DNA of 64,000 bases from Nocardia wallacei (GTDB lineage Bacteria; Actinomycetota; Actinomycetes; Mycobacteriales; Mycobacteriaceae). A program made the translations under genes and the position numbers. Location: contig NZ_JARWQD010000379.1 of assembly GCF_029869545.1 (NCBI RefSeq), positions 1-64,000 on the forward strand, given 5' to 3'. Position 1 is the first letter of the stretch. Each line of letters starts with the position of its first letter. Under the pieces are notes generated by a model. It was not told where the DNA came from. It ran no database searches and saw only the letters and a list, made by a program, of their open reading frames with translations. This document shows, piece after piece, positions 23,712 to 32,797 of this stretch.

Positions 23712-24269
23712 CTAGACCTCGAGCAGTTCCGATTCCTTGTGCTTGACCAGTTCGTCGATCTGGCCCACGTACTTGTGGGTCACCTTGTCCAGTTCCTTCT
23801 CCGCGCGGCCGACCTCGTCCTCACCGGCCTCGCCGTCCTTCTGGATGCGCCCCAGCTCGTCCATCGCCTTGCGACGCACGTTGCGGATGGAGATCTTGGC
23901 ATCCTCGCCCTTGGCCTTGGCCTGCTTGACCAGCTCGCGGCGGCGCTCCTCGGTCAGCTGCGGGACCACGACGCGAATGATGTGCCCGTCGTTGGTGGGA
24001 TTCACGCCCAGATCCGAGTTGCGGATCGCGGTCTCGATCGCCTGTAGCTGGCCCTGTTCATACGGCTTGATGACGACCATGCGCGGTTCGGGCACCGTGA
24101 TACCCGACATCTGGGTGATCGGCGTCGGCGCCCCGTAGTAGTCGACGACAACCCTGTTGAACATGCTCGGATTCGCGCGTCCGGTCCGGATGGCGCCGAG
24201 GTCGTCCTTCGCCACCGAGACGGCCTTTTCCATCTTCTCCTCGGCGTCGAAGAGCGCTTCTTCAATCAC
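23712..24269 (-). CDS. frr: Ribosome recycling factor
   Basis: The protein splits post-termination ribosomes together with EF-G. LGAIRTGRANPSMFNRVVVDYYG and VRRKAMDELGRIQKDGEAGED are the family's hallmarks. The GTG at 24269 has GGAGG eight bases upstream and gives 185 residues, the normal length; the GTG at 24284 used by the longest frame overlaps that ribosome binding site. pyrH lies upstream, as expected. Confidence 0.95.
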   Translation of the reverse strand: MIEEALFDAEEKMEKAVSVAKDDLGAIRTGRANPSMFNRVVVDYYGAPTPITQMSGITVPEPRMVVIKPYEQGQLQAIETAIRNSDLGVNPTNDGHIIRVVVPQLTEERRRELVKQAKAKGEDAKISIRNVRRKAMDELGRIQKDGEAGEDEVGRAEKELDKVTHKYVGQIDELVKHKESELLEV

Positions 24270-24352
24270 GACCGTTTCCTCCACAGCGTTTCGTCGTATG
24301 TCGGGTGCGGGCTCGGCGGGGACTCACTCCGGGTCCCCGCAGCTCGCGGGGG

Positions 24353-25081
24353 TCAGGACCGCACCAGCGTGCCGACCTTCTCCCCGGCCACCGCACGGGC
24401 GATATTGCCCTTCACCAGTAAATTGAACACCAGAATCGGCATCTGGTTGTCCATACAGAGGCTGAACGAGGTGGCGTCGGCGACCTTCAGCCCGCGTTCG
24501 AGCACTTCCTTGTGCGTGATCTCGGAGAACAGGGTGGCATCGGGGTCCACGCGCGGATCGTCGGTGTACACCCCGTCCACCGCCTTCGCCATCAGGACCA
24601 CCTCGGCGCCGATCTCCAGGGCACGCTGGGCGGCGGTGGTGTCGGTGGAGAAATACGGCATGCCCATACCGGCGCCGAAGATCACCACGCGGCCCTTCTC
24701 CAGGTGCCGCTTGGCGCGCAGCGGCAGGTAGGGCTCGGCGACCTGGCCCATCGTGATCGCCGTCTGCACCCTGGTATCCACGCCCTGCTTCTGCAGGAAG
24801 TCCTGCAGCGCAAGGCTGTTCATGACGGTGCCCAGCATGCCCATGTAGTCCGAGCGGGCGCGCTCGAGGCCGCGCTCCTCGAGCTCGGCGCCGCGGAAGA
24901 AGTTCCCGCCGCCGATGACCACCGCCACCTGCACGCCGGAGCCCACCACCTCGGCGATCTGCTCGGCCACCGTCTGCACCACATCCGGGTCCAGGCCGAC
25001 GTTGCCGCCACCGAACATCTCCCCACCCAGCTTGAGGAGCACTCGGCGATAACCCTTGCGGGCCGGTTCCGGGTCCGACAT
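24353..25081 (-). CDS. pyrH: UMP kinase
   Basis: This is a hexameric kinase of the amino-acid-kinase fold that converts UMP to UDP. RRVLLKLGGEMFGG, VAVVIGGGNFFRG, FGAGMGMPYFSTDT and the DGVYTDDPR motif are all visible. The ATG at 25081 has AAGGAG at the right distance, giving 242 residues. It is followed by frr; a terminator separates it from tsf upstream. Confidence 0.95.
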   Translation of the reverse strand: MSDPEPARKGYRRVLLKLGGEMFGGGNVGLDPDVVQTVAEQIAEVVGSGVQVAVVIGGGNFFRGAELEERGLERARSDYMGMLGTVMNSLALQDFLQKQGVDTRVQTAITMGQVAEPYLPLRAKRHLEKGRVVIFGAGMGMPYFSTDTTAAQRALEIGAEVVLMAKAVDGVYTDDPRVDPDATLFSEITHKEVLERGLKVADATSFSLCMDNQMPILVFNLLVKGNIARAVAGEKVGTLVRS

Positions 25082-25291
25082 CGGTCTCCTTCTGCTCGGC
25101 AGACTGGTACACACGCGCGAAAAGACCATCCGGTGTCGGGAGGAACACGGGACGGTGACAAAAGCTCTGTCTATCCTGCCCTACGACCCCATCCGAACGT
25201 GAACCGACCCACGAATTCGTGACCCGGCGGCGCACATCGGACAGCGTCACCCCGGCGCCGCGCGGCGGATCGCGGGCGCCGCCCTGACGGC

Positions 25292-25334
25292 AAGAGCCCC
25301 CGCACAACCGAACCTGTTGCGCGGGGGCTCTTTT
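25292..25334 (-). terminator. Rho-independent-like terminator after tsf
   Basis: AAGAGCCCCCGC pairs perfectly with GCGGGGGCTCTT, and the stem extends inward with CAAC/GTTG. It lies 20 bases downstream of the tsf stop codon. The T-run (TTTT) is on the plus-strand side; on the minus strand the stem is followed by GCCG only. The stem strength still makes it the likely end of the rpsB-tsf transcript. Confidence 0.75.
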
Positions 25335-25353
25335 CGCTGAGCGGATCGACCGG

Positions 25354-26178
25354 TCAGGCCTGGCCGACCTCGAACCGGGCGAAGCGGGTCACGGTGACAC
25401 CGGCCTCGTCCAGCAGCTGCTTGACCGTCTTCTTGGAGTCGGTGACCGACGGCTGCTCCAGCAGCACCACGTCCTTGTAGAAGCCGTTGAGGCGGCCCTC
25501 GACGATCTTCGGCAGGGCGCCCTCGGGCTTGCCCTCCTCGCGGGCGGTCGCCTCGGCGATGCCGCGCTCCTTCTCGACCAGGTCGGCCGGGACCTCGTCG
25601 CGGGTGACGTAGCGGGCCTTCAGCGCGGCGACCTGCATGGCGGCGGCGCGCGCGGCCTCGGCGGCGGCGTCGCCCTCGCCCTGGTACTCGACCAGCACGC
25701 CGACGGCCGGGGGCAGGTCCGAGGAGCGCTTGTGCAGGTAGGTCGCGACCGGGCCCTCGAAGGACACGACGCGGCGCAGCTCCAGCTTCTCGCCGATCTT
25801 CGCGGCCAGCTCCTGCACGACCTGGTCGGCGGTCTTGCCGTTGACGTCGAGGGCCTTGAGCGCGTCCAGGTCGGCCGGGCGGGCCTTGGCGGCGGCCTCG
25901 GCGATATCGCCCGCGACGTTCTGGAACTCGTCGTTCTTGGCGACGAAGTCGGTCTCGGAGTTGATCTCGAACATGACGCCGTTCGACGCGGCGACCAGGC
26001 CCTCGGCCGTGGCGCGCTCGGCGCGCTTGCCGACGTCCTTGGCGCCCTTGATGCGCAGCACCTCGACGGCCTTGTCGAAGTCGCCGTCGGTCTCCTCGAG
26101 CGCCTTCTTGCAGTCCATCATGCCGGAGCCGGTGAGCTCGCGGAGCCGCTTGACGTCAGCGGCGGTGTAGTTCGCCAT
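25354..26178 (-). CDS. tsf: Translation elongation factor Ts
   Basis: EF-Ts recycles GDP from EF-Tu. The start MANYTAADVKRLRELTGSGM and SSNGVMFEINSETDFVAKN-type segments are classical, and its 274 residues fit actinobacterial EF-Ts. It follows rpsB by 125 bases in one operon. Confidence 0.96.
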   Translation of the reverse strand: MANYTAADVKRLRELTGSGMMDCKKALEETDGDFDKAVEVLRIKGAKDVGKRAERATAEGLVAASNGVMFEINSETDFVAKNDEFQNVAGDIAEAAAKARPADLDALKALDVNGKTADQVVQELAAKIGEKLELRRVVSFEGPVATYLHKRSSDLPPAVGVLVEYQGEGDAAAEAARAAAMQVAALKARYVTRDEVPADLVEKERGIAEATAREEGKPEGALPKIVEGRLNGFYKDVVLLEQPSVTDSKKTVKQLLDEAGVTVTRFARFEVGQA

Positions 26179-26303
26179 CCTGGCGAGCCTCCTTGGGGTT
26201 AGGTGTGAGTCCGCTTAGCAACACCATGCCGACCGCTCCCGAACAGGAAGGGTCGGCACAGTGAACAACAACTGGCAACGCGGTAGAAGCGTCAAAGCAC
26301 CGC

Positions 26304-27176
26304 TCAGAAGTCGGCCGGGGTCTTGGCGGCCGGGTCTTCCTTCAGCTCGGCCTCGGCCGCGGTCTCGACCGGAGCCTCGGCGGGGGCACCCTCGGCACCC
26401 GGGTTGGCCTGAGCCAGCAGCTCCTGCTCCCACTCGGCGAGCGGCTCACCGGCGCCGGCCTCCGGCTTGGCGTCGCCACCGGCACGCGCGGCGCGCGCCT
26501 GCACGCCCTCGGCGACGGCGGAGGCCACGACCTTGGTGAGCAGCGCGGCCGAGCGGATCGCGTCGTCGTTGCCCGGGATCGGGTAGTCGACCAGGTCGGG
26601 ATCGCAGTTGGTGTCCAGGATCGCGATGACCGGGATGTTCAGCTTGCGGGCCTCGCCGACGGCGATGTGCTCCTTGTTGGTGTCCACGACCCAGATGGCC
26701 GAGGGGACCTTGGCCATATCGCGGATACCGCCGAGGGTGCGCTCCAGCTTGTTCTTCTCACGCGTCAGCATGAGGATTTCCTTCTTGGTGCGACCCTCGA
26801 AACCGCCGGTCTGCTCCATCGCCTCGAGTTCCTTGAGGCGCTGCAGGCGCTTGTGGACGGTCGAGAAGTTGGTGAGCATGCCGCCCAGCCAGCGCTGGTT
26901 CACATACGGCATGCCGACGCGGGTGGCCTCGGAGGCGATGGACTCCTGCGCCTGCTTCTTGGTGCCGACGAACAGCACCGTGCCACCGTGGGCGACGGTC
27001 TCCTTGACGAACTCGTACGCCTTGTCGATGTAGGTCAGTGTCTGCTGCAGGTCGATGATGTAGATGCCGTTGCGGTCGGTGAAGATGAACCGCTTCATCT
27101 TCGGGTTCCAACGGCGGGTCTGATGCCCGAAGTGTGCGCCGCTGTCCAGCAGCTGCTTCATGGTTACGACAGCCAT
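26304..27176 (-). CDS. rpsB: 30S ribosomal protein S2
   Basis: The segment TMKQLLDSGAHFGHQTRRWN, followed by MKRFIFTDRNGIYIIDL, is diagnostic of S2. The ATG at 27176 is the family start. The last 50 residues (rich in Ala, Glu, Pro) are the acidic tail found in actinobacterial S2. It is the first gene of the rpsB-tsf operon. Confidence 0.96.
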   Translation of the reverse strand: MAVVTMKQLLDSGAHFGHQTRRWNPKMKRFIFTDRNGIYIIDLQQTLTYIDKAYEFVKETVAHGGTVLFVGTKKQAQESIASEATRVGMPYVNQRWLGGMLTNFSTVHKRLQRLKELEAMEQTGGFEGRTKKEILMLTREKNKLERTLGGIRDMAKVPSAIWVVDTNKEHIAVGEARKLNIPVIAILDTNCDPDLVDYPIPGNDDAIRSAALLTKVVASAVAEGVQARAARAGGDAKPEAGAGEPLAEWEQELLAQANPGAEGAPAEAPVETAAEAELKEDPAAKTPADF

Positions 27177-27485
27177 GGCTCTCGTATCTCTCTTTCGTTT
27201 GCCGGTTGATGCGGGAATCGGCGATCCCCGCCCTGGCGCCCGAGGCCGCCGGACCCGTAGCGTCGAAGCCGTTCGGGACCAGCCGGCGACCGTGCGATGC
27301 AGGCGCGCGAAGTCGGCCCACACGTGGTGAACCGCCCGGCCAGTCTACGCTCCCGCCCTGTTCGGACCTAATCGGTGGTCGAGCGACGGAGTGCGGCGGA
27401 CATGCCCTGTTCACAACCATGGAAGTTGTCCACACTCGCCGACCACGGGCTTCCGGCGCGGTGCGCTGCGGGACAGGCTGGGTGG
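27177..27485. other. Divergent intergenic region rpsB / M23 peptidase
   Basis: These 309 bases hold the rpsB operon leader and the upstream region of the peptidase gene. GAGAGA precedes the rpsB start. I see no tRNA, riboswitch or clear palindrome. Confidence 0.4.
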
Positions 27486-27986
27486 GTGCGCAGGGTGATC
27501 ATTCTCGTTCTCGGGTGGCTGCTGCTGCCGGTCGTGCTGCCCGCGCCCGAGGCCGGTGCGGCGCCGGGCGGTCGATTCGATTGGCCGCTGCAGCCGCGCC
27601 CGCCGGTGCTGCGCCGTTTCGACAAGCCGCCGCAGGACTGGCTGCCCGGACATCGCGGCGTGGATCTGGGCGGCGCACGCGGCCAGCCGGTGCTCGCCGC
27701 CGGTGACGGTGTGGTGGTATTCGCCGGTGAGGTGGGCGGGAAGCCGGTGGTCTCGCTCGACCATCCGGGCGGCCTGCGCACCACCTACGAACCGGTGCGC
27801 GCCTCGGTCCCGGTGGGGCGCAAAGTACTTCGCGGCGAGCCCGTCGGCAGCCTGGACCTCGGCCATGCCGGGTGCACCACCCCGTGCCTGCACTGGGGAG
27901 CCCGGCGCGCCCGCGAGTACCTCGACCCGCTGGGCCTGATCCGCCCGGGCCCGCTGCGCCTCAAACCGGTCGGGCGAAACCCGTGA
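27486..27986 (+). CDS. Secreted M23 (LytM-type) peptidase
   Basis: The GTG at 27486 gives a 166-residue protein with a signal peptide (RRVIILVLGWLLLPVVLPAP, then AGA cleavage region). The M23 domain follows: PGHRGVDLGG with the zinc-binding His and Asp, and CLHWGAR with the second His. It should act in the cell wall on peptide cross-links. The residue usually found two positions before the LHWG His (HxH) is Cys in this protein, so it could be a weak or inactive enzyme. In Mycobacteriales an M23 gene is regularly divergent from rpsB. Confidence 0.85.
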   Translation: MRRVIILVLGWLLLPVVLPAPEAGAAPGGRFDWPLQPRPPVLRRFDKPPQDWLPGHRGVDLGGARGQPVLAAGDGVVVFAGEVGGKPVVSLDHPGGLRTTYEPVRASVPVGRKVLRGEPVGSLDLGHAGCTTPCLHWGARRAREYLDPLGLIRPGPLRLKPVGRNP

Positions 27987-28103
27987 GTGCCCTGCCCGGC
28001 GGCCTCCCGACAGCGCGTTTTCGAGAACCGCGCGGATGTAGTCGACGACATGCGACTCATTGCCCGGACGGCCGTCGCAACCTAGCTCGTCGCCGGGCCC
28101 GGC

Positions 28104-28865
28104 TCAGCGGCCTGCGGGGACCGCGCCCTCGCGTTCGGCCAGTTCCCGCTTCCATTCGCGGAAGGTTTCCTCGGTGCGGCCGCGGCGCCAGTAGCCGGAG
28201 ATCGAGGCTCGGTCCGCGGGGACCGCGCGCTCCTTGCGGATGTACGGGCGCAGATTGTGCATGACGGCCTGGGCCTCGCCGTGGATGAACGCGTGTACTT
28301 GTCCGTCGAGCCAGGGCTCGGCGCGGACGGCCGCCACCAGCGCCTCGCCCGGTTCGGCATCGCCGCGGTACACCCAGGTCAGGGTGACTCCGGCGGGGCG
28401 GTCGAAGTCGAGTTCGTCTGCGGGGCCTGCGATTTCGACGAATGCCCGGCCGACGGCATCGGCCGGGAGGGCGGCGCAGGCCGTCGCGATGGCGGGCAGC
28501 GCGGCCTCGTCACCGGCCAGCAGATGCCAGTCGGCGTCCGGGCGCGGCGAGTAGGCGCCGCCGGGACCGAACAGGTCGATCGCATCGCCGGGCTGCGCGG
28601 CGGCGGCCCAGGGACCGGCGACACCCTCGTCTCCGTGGTAGACGAAATCGATCGCGATCTCCTCGGCCTCGGCATCCACCGACCGCACCGTATAGGTGCG
28701 CATGGTGTCGCCGTCCGGGCCGGGAAACAGCAGCTTCACGTAGGAGTCGGTGTACTCGCTGGGTTCGAAGGTGGCGAATCCGGGACCGCCGAGGTAAACC
28801 CGGATCAGGTGGTCGTTCAGGCGCTCGGTGCGGCGGACCACGAAGCTGTGACGGGTGCGAGCCAA
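28104..28865 (-). CDS. Siderophore-interacting protein (ViuB/SIP family)
   Basis: This FAD-binding reductase releases iron from ferric siderophores in the cytosol. RTYTVRSVDAEAEEIAIDFV (FAD site), HLLAGDEAALPAIA and FIHGEAQAVMHNLR are family motifs. I chose the TTG at 28865 because GGAGGT lies seven bases upstream; an ATG at 28880 would put the ribosome binding site inside the gene. A predicted iron box precedes it. In related genomes a viuB gene also lies near xerC. Confidence 0.88.
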   Translation of the reverse strand: MARTRHSFVVRRTERLNDHLIRVYLGGPGFATFEPSEYTDSYVKLLFPGPDGDTMRTYTVRSVDAEAEEIAIDFVYHGDEGVAGPWAAAAQPGDAIDLFGPGGAYSPRPDADWHLLAGDEAALPAIATACAALPADAVGRAFVEIAGPADELDFDRPAGVTLTWVYRGDAEPGEALVAAVRAEPWLDGQVHAFIHGEAQAVMHNLRPYIRKERAVPADRASISGYWRRGRTEETFREWKRELAEREGAVPAGR

Positions 28866-28881
28866 GGAAGACACCTCCATA

Positions 28882-28897
28882 ATTAGGGTTACCTAAC
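28882..28897. promoter_or_regulatory. IdeR/DmdR-type iron box
   Basis: ATTAGGGTTACCTAAC contains the two outer half-sites TTAGG and CCTAA of the IdeR consensus, in dyad arrangement. It lies 17 bases before the TTG start of the siderophore-interacting gene. Iron-loaded IdeR should repress the gene. Confidence 0.75.
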
Positions 28898-28995
28898 TGA
28901 CCGTAGCACGAAAGTATCGGTGATAGCTCGCGATACATCCGGGCGCTTCGGCCCGGCATCTTCCGTACCGTCCCGATGTCGAGCAGGATGGCGAC

Positions 28996-29511
28996 ATGTC
29001 CACACCGTCCGGCGTCCCCGCCTTTACCTATGCCGAAACCGGCGCGACCAACGGTGAATTCCCGCCCGGCTACCACCATTTCCGGCTGCGCCGGCGTATC
29101 GGATCCGGCCGGGCGGTCTTCGATTCCGCGGCCGCGCAGATCCTGGCCTACCGCATGCAGCACGGCACCGGGATCTTCCATTCGGCGAGCACACCCACGG
29201 CCGAGCCGGGGACCGCGCTGACCGTCCGCCTCGGCCCCGGCCCGTTCGGCATCACGGCGCCGTGCCGCGTCGTCTACGTGCTCGACGAGCCGAACCGCGG
29301 CGGCTTCGCCTACGGCACCCTGCCCGGCCACCCGGAGATCGGCGAGGAACTGTTCGCCGCCGAATACGATCCGGCCGACGATTCCGTCTACGGCGTAGTC
29401 GCCTCCTTCTCCCGCCCCGCCGCCTGGTACACCCGCCTCGGCGGCCCCCTCGTCCGCGCCGTCCAGCGCTACATCGCCGGAAAGTACATCGACGCCATCC
29501 GGCCGCGCTGA
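28996..29511 (+). CDS. DUF1990 family protein
   Basis: The protein of 171 residues starts with MSTPSGVPAFTYAETGATNG and has LRRRIGSGRAVFDSAAAQIL and RVVYVLDEPNRGGFAYGTLPGHPEIGEE, which identify the DUF1990 family of actinobacteria and plants. The function is unknown; a small ligand-binding (START-like) fold has been suggested for the family. It is divergent from the iron-regulated gene and convergent with the PPOX gene. Confidence 0.85.
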   Translation: MSTPSGVPAFTYAETGATNGEFPPGYHHFRLRRRIGSGRAVFDSAAAQILAYRMQHGTGIFHSASTPTAEPGTALTVRLGPGPFGITAPCRVVYVLDEPNRGGFAYGTLPGHPEIGEELFAAEYDPADDSVYGVVASFSRPAAWYTRLGGPLVRAVQRYIAGKYIDAIRPR

Positions 29512-29548
29512 CAGCCGCCGCAGATCGTGGCGAGGCGTGGGCGCGGGG

Positions 29549-30016
29549 TCAGGCCACGACGTGATCGGGCTGGATACGGAGGATCACCCGCTCGACATTC
29601 CGTCTCTGCTCGTAGGGGTAGGTGTCGAGTCCCAGGTATTTGCGGGCCAGCCGGTCCAGGAACGCCTTGTCCGGATCCGGCTCGATCTCGACGACGCGGC
29701 CGCGGACCTCCACGTAGCGATAGGGGTCGTCGGGATCGAGGATCGAGACCGACACCCTCGGATCCCGCTGAATGTTGCGGTACTTCTGACGGTCGGTGCC
29801 GGTCGAGACGAGCAGTTGCCCACGGGCTGCGTCGAAGTCGAACCACACCGGATGTGATTGCGGCGCACCGTCCGGGCCCAGGGACGCGACATGCGCGAAG
29901 CCCTTCTTGCCGAGGATGTCGGTATCGCTGCCGGAGATCGTGACAGGCGTCTTCTTGCTGCGTGTTCGCCGATTGATGTCATCGATATCGTCCGCCCTGT
30001 TGCGGATCTCGGCCAT
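29549..30016 (-). CDS. PPOX-class F420-dependent protein
   Basis: The stretch LGKKGFAHVASLGPDGAPQSHPVWFDFD, then STGTDRQKYRNIQRDPRVSVSI and DPYRYVEVRGRVVEIE, is the pattern of the F420/FMN-binding PPOX class. The substrate is unknown. The ATG at 30016 has GAGGAG upstream. It is divergent from a MarR regulator, and a long inverted repeat between them is a shared operator, so the regulator probably controls it. Confidence 0.85.
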   Translation of the reverse strand: MAEIRNRADDIDDINRRTRSKKTPVTISGSDTDILGKKGFAHVASLGPDGAPQSHPVWFDFDAARGQLLVSTGTDRQKYRNIQRDPRVSVSILDPDDPYRYVEVRGRVVEIEPDPDKAFLDRLARKYLGLDTYPYEQRRNVERVILRIQPDHVVA

Positions 30017-30080
30017 CGTCACTCCTCGCGGTTGTGGATGTGGAGCCAGACCCGGGCGCATATTCCGCGCAGGGCTCAGG

Positions 30081-30127
30081 CATGTCAGCATGTTGACATA
30101 CAGAGTCTGTGTCAACATGCTGACATG
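30081..30127. promoter_or_regulatory. MarR operator, 18-bp perfect inverted repeat
   Basis: CATGTCAGCATGTTGACA (30081-30098) and its exact reverse complement (30110-30127) flank 11 bases. The right arm ends in the ATG of the marR gene. Bound MarR would block its own start and the divergent PPOX promoter. Confidence 0.85.
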
Positions 30128-30571
30128 AGTCAAGAGGAGACCGTCGGCGAACTCGCGCGGTCGGTGGGCTATGTCCTCAAGCAGGCCCAGGCCACGCTGC
30201 ACTCCGCGATGCACGCGGTGCTGCGACCGCTGGATTTGACCGTGTCGCAATACGCCTGCCTCGAACTGCTCGGCCAGTTCCCCGGGATATCCAATGCGGA
30301 ACTCGCCCGTGGCGCGTTCGTCACCCGCCAATCGATGAACCTCGTCCTCCGCGGGTTACAAGATCGCGGGCTGCTCACCCGACCCGAGCGGGCTCCGCAC
30401 GGCCGCGTGCTGCCCACCCGGCTCACCGCCTCGGGACAGGAGAAGCTGCACGCCGCCAGCGTGGCCGTGCGTGCCGTCGAACGGCAGATGTTCTCCCCGC
30501 TGTCCGCGGTCGAAAAGACTCGGCTGCGCGACGACCTGGTGGCGTGTCTGGCCGCCTTACCCGAGCAGTGA
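30125..30571 (+). CDS. MarR-family regulator
   Basis: This 148-residue winged-helix regulator has LDLTVSQYACLELLGQFPG, ISNAELARGAFVTRQSMNLV and LQDRGLLTRPERAPHGRVLPTRLT, the usual MarR wHTH. The ATG at 30125 is inside the right arm of the operator, which suggests autorepression. The effector molecule is unknown. It ends 19 bases before the convergent xerC stop. Confidence 0.9.
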   Translation: MSQEETVGELARSVGYVLKQAQATLHSAMHAVLRPLDLTVSQYACLELLGQFPGISNAELARGAFVTRQSMNLVLRGLQDRGLLTRPERAPHGRVLPTRLTASGQEKLHAASVAVRAVERQMFSPLSAVEKTRLRDDLVACLAALPEQ

Positions 30572-30590
30572 CAGCCCTACGGCCGCGCCC

Positions 30591-31586
30591 TCAGGCGCGC
30601 GGGTGGGCCTGGTCGTGGACCTTTTTCAGCCGTTCGATGGAGACGTGGGTGTAGAGCTGGGTGGTGGCCATGCTGGCGTGGCCGAGTAGTTCCTGCACGA
30701 CGCGCAGGTCGGCGCCGCCCTCCAGGAGGTGCGTGGCGGCGGTGTGACGCAGGCCGTGCGGGCCCATGTCCGGGGCGCCGGGTATCGCCGAGATCACCTC
30801 GTGCACAACCGTTCTGGCTTGGCGCTGGTCGAGTCGGCGGCCGCGGCGGCCGAGCAGCAGGGCGCGGCCGGAGTCGCCGGTCGCGAAGGACGGGCGGCCC
30901 GAACGCAACCAGTCTTCCAGGGCCTGGTCGGCCGGGACACCGAAGGGAACAGAGCGCTCCTTGTTGCCCTTGCCGAGCACCCGGACCAGTCGACGCTCCC
31001 GATCGACGTCGTCGATGTCCAGCCCGCACAGTTCGCTGACGCGAATCCCGGTCGCGTACAGCAGCTCGACGATCAGCCTGTCCCGCAGCGCCATCGGGTC
31101 GTGTTGCGCCGCACCGGATTCCGCGGCGCGCATGGCGGTGTCCGCCTGTTCCCGCCCCAGCACCGCGGGCAGCACCCGATGCGCCTTCGCCGATCCCAGC
31201 CGGGGCCCGGGATCGACGGCGAGCCTGCCGGTTCGGGTCAACCACTCGGTGAACGTCCGGGCCGCCGAGGCGCGCCGGGACATCGTGGTGCGGGCCGCGC
31301 CCTCGCTGGCCTGCGCCGCCAGCCACGATCGCAGCAGCGGCAGATCCACCTCCGCCACACCGGAATCCGCCGACCGCGCCACCAGATGCCGCAACAGGGA
31401 CCGGGCATCGCCCAGATAGGCCCGCACCGTATGCGCCGACCGATTCCGCCCGAGCCGCAGATGCCGCCCGTACTCCGCGAGCAGCGCATCCAGATCCTCG
31501 GGCAGATCGTCCATCCCACCACGGTCACCCGCCGTGCGAGCATTGGCAAGCCGCCCCGCCGAGCCCACCCCCGGCGACTCCATCAC
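30591..31586 (-). CDS. xerC: Tyrosine recombinase XerC
   Basis: The protein resolves chromosome dimers at dif with XerD. The catalytic residues are in place: Arg in GIRVSELCGL, Lys in GKGNKERSVP, HGLRH and the nucleophile Tyr in TTQLYTHVS. The start overlaps the dprA stop (ATGA). About 25 residues precede the usual N-terminus, so a later ATG (MDDLPEDLDAL) is possible. Confidence 0.93.
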   Translation of the reverse strand: MMESPGVGSAGRLANARTAGDRGGMDDLPEDLDALLAEYGRHLRLGRNRSAHTVRAYLGDARSLLRHLVARSADSGVAEVDLPLLRSWLAAQASEGAARTTMSRRASAARTFTEWLTRTGRLAVDPGPRLGSAKAHRVLPAVLGREQADTAMRAAESGAAQHDPMALRDRLIVELLYATGIRVSELCGLDIDDVDRERRLVRVLGKGNKERSVPFGVPADQALEDWLRSGRPSFATGDSGRALLLGRRGRRLDQRQARTVVHEVISAIPGAPDMGPHGLRHTAATHLLEGGADLRVVQELLGHASMATTQLYTHVSIERLKKVHDQAHPRA

Positions 31587-32797
31587 TTCTCCCGGCCCTG
31601 AAACGTTCGGTACCAGCCGCTTTCGTCGTACCCGACCAGCCCGGCGAGTTCGAGTGCGGGCAGGCCCGCGCGCACGGACGGAAGTGAGAGGCCGGACTGG
31701 TGCGCGAGTTCGTGGGGGGCACGCGAGCCCACCGTGGGCAACGCCGCATAGATCGCCGTCAGGTCCTCGTCCAGCTCGGAGGCGGGGTCGGCGGCGGGGG
31801 TGCCCGGCAGTGACAGGCGCAGCGGACCGATCTCATCGATGACCTCCTCGGCGCCGCCCACCAGCAGCGCCTCGCCGTCGCGGATCATGCGATGGCAGCC
31901 CACCGAGGACGCGGCGGTGATCGGACCGGGCACGGCCAGCGCCGGACGGCCCAGGCGCCGAGCCCATTTCACGGTGTTGCGGGCACCACTGCGCAGGCCC
32001 GCCTCCACCACGAGCACACCGTCGGCCAGTGCCGCGATGAGCCGATTCCGGGCCAGGAAGTGGTGTTTGTGGGCGACCGTCCCGGGCGGATACTCGCTGA
32101 CCACCACGCCGAGGTCGGCGATCTCGGCGAGCAGTCGCGCGTGCTGGGCCGGATAGGGCCGATCCACCCCGCACGCCAGGACGGCGACCGTGGACCCGCC
32201 CGCGGCCAGCGCCGCGCGATGCGCCGCGCCGTCGATACCGAACGCGGCCCCCGAGACGATCGTCCAGCCGCGCCCGGCGAGATCCCCGGCGATATCGGCG
32301 GTCGCGTGCTCGCCGTACCCGCTGCTGCACCGCGCGCCCACCACGGCCAGCGCCTGGTCCGTGCAGTCCAGCAGCGACAGCGGGCCGCGCGCCCAGAGCA
32401 CCAGGGGCACCGCGGCACCGGCATCCCGCGCCGGATCGAGCTGGCTCAGCCCGAGCAGCCGCCAGGCGGGCCACTCCGGGTCGTCCGGGGTCACCACGCG
32501 CCCGCCGAGCCGCGCCATCGACTCCAGATCCCGCTCGGCACAGTCGATTCCGCGCCGCGTCTCGGTGGGCCCGCGCAGCGACTGCGGCAGATCGCATTCC
32601 CGCACCGCCCGCGCCGCCTCGACGACGCCCACCTGCTCGATCAGCGCCGACAGCGCCGCACACGGACCTCCCACCACCCGCGACAGATACACCCACGCCA
32701 GCCGCCGCGCATCGGCATCGGTCGTAGGTTCGCTCGCGCCACCGGGAACGACCTCCGGCATGTCGCCGCTGTCGAGATCGACCTCACCCGCGGTCAT
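31583..32797 (-). CDS. dprA: DNA-processing protein DprA
   Basis: DprA loads RecA onto incoming single-stranded DNA. The Rossmann fold shows AVVGARCSSGYGEHAT, GWTIVSGAAFGIDGAAHRAAL and LARNRLIAALADGVLVVEAG. A C-terminal winged helix (APHELAHQSGLSLPSVRAGL) follows. The ATG at 32797 gives 404 residues. It follows comM, as is usual. Confidence 0.93.
   Translation of the reverse strand: MTAGEVDLDSGDMPEVVPGGASEPTTDADARRLAWVYLSRVVGGPCAALSALIEQVGVVEAARAVRECDLPQSLRGPTETRRGIDCAERDLESMARLGGRVVTPDDPEWPAWRLLGLSQLDPARDAGAAVPLVLWARGPLSLLDCTDQALAVVGARCSSGYGEHATADIAGDLAGRGWTIVSGAAFGIDGAAHRAALAAGGSTVAVLACGVDRPYPAQHARLLAEIADLGVVVSEYPPGTVAHKHHFLARNRLIAALADGVLVVEAGLRSGARNTVKWARRLGRPALAVPGPITAASSVGCHRMIRDGEALLVGGAEEVIDEIGPLRLSLPGTPAADPASELDEDLTAIYAALPTVGSRAPHELAHQSGLSLPSVRAGLPALELAGLVGYDESGWYRTFQGREK

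Noticed and set aside
25130..25291. Small gene between pyrH and the tsf terminator
   Set aside because: No frame has a start with a ribosome binding site and a sensible product.
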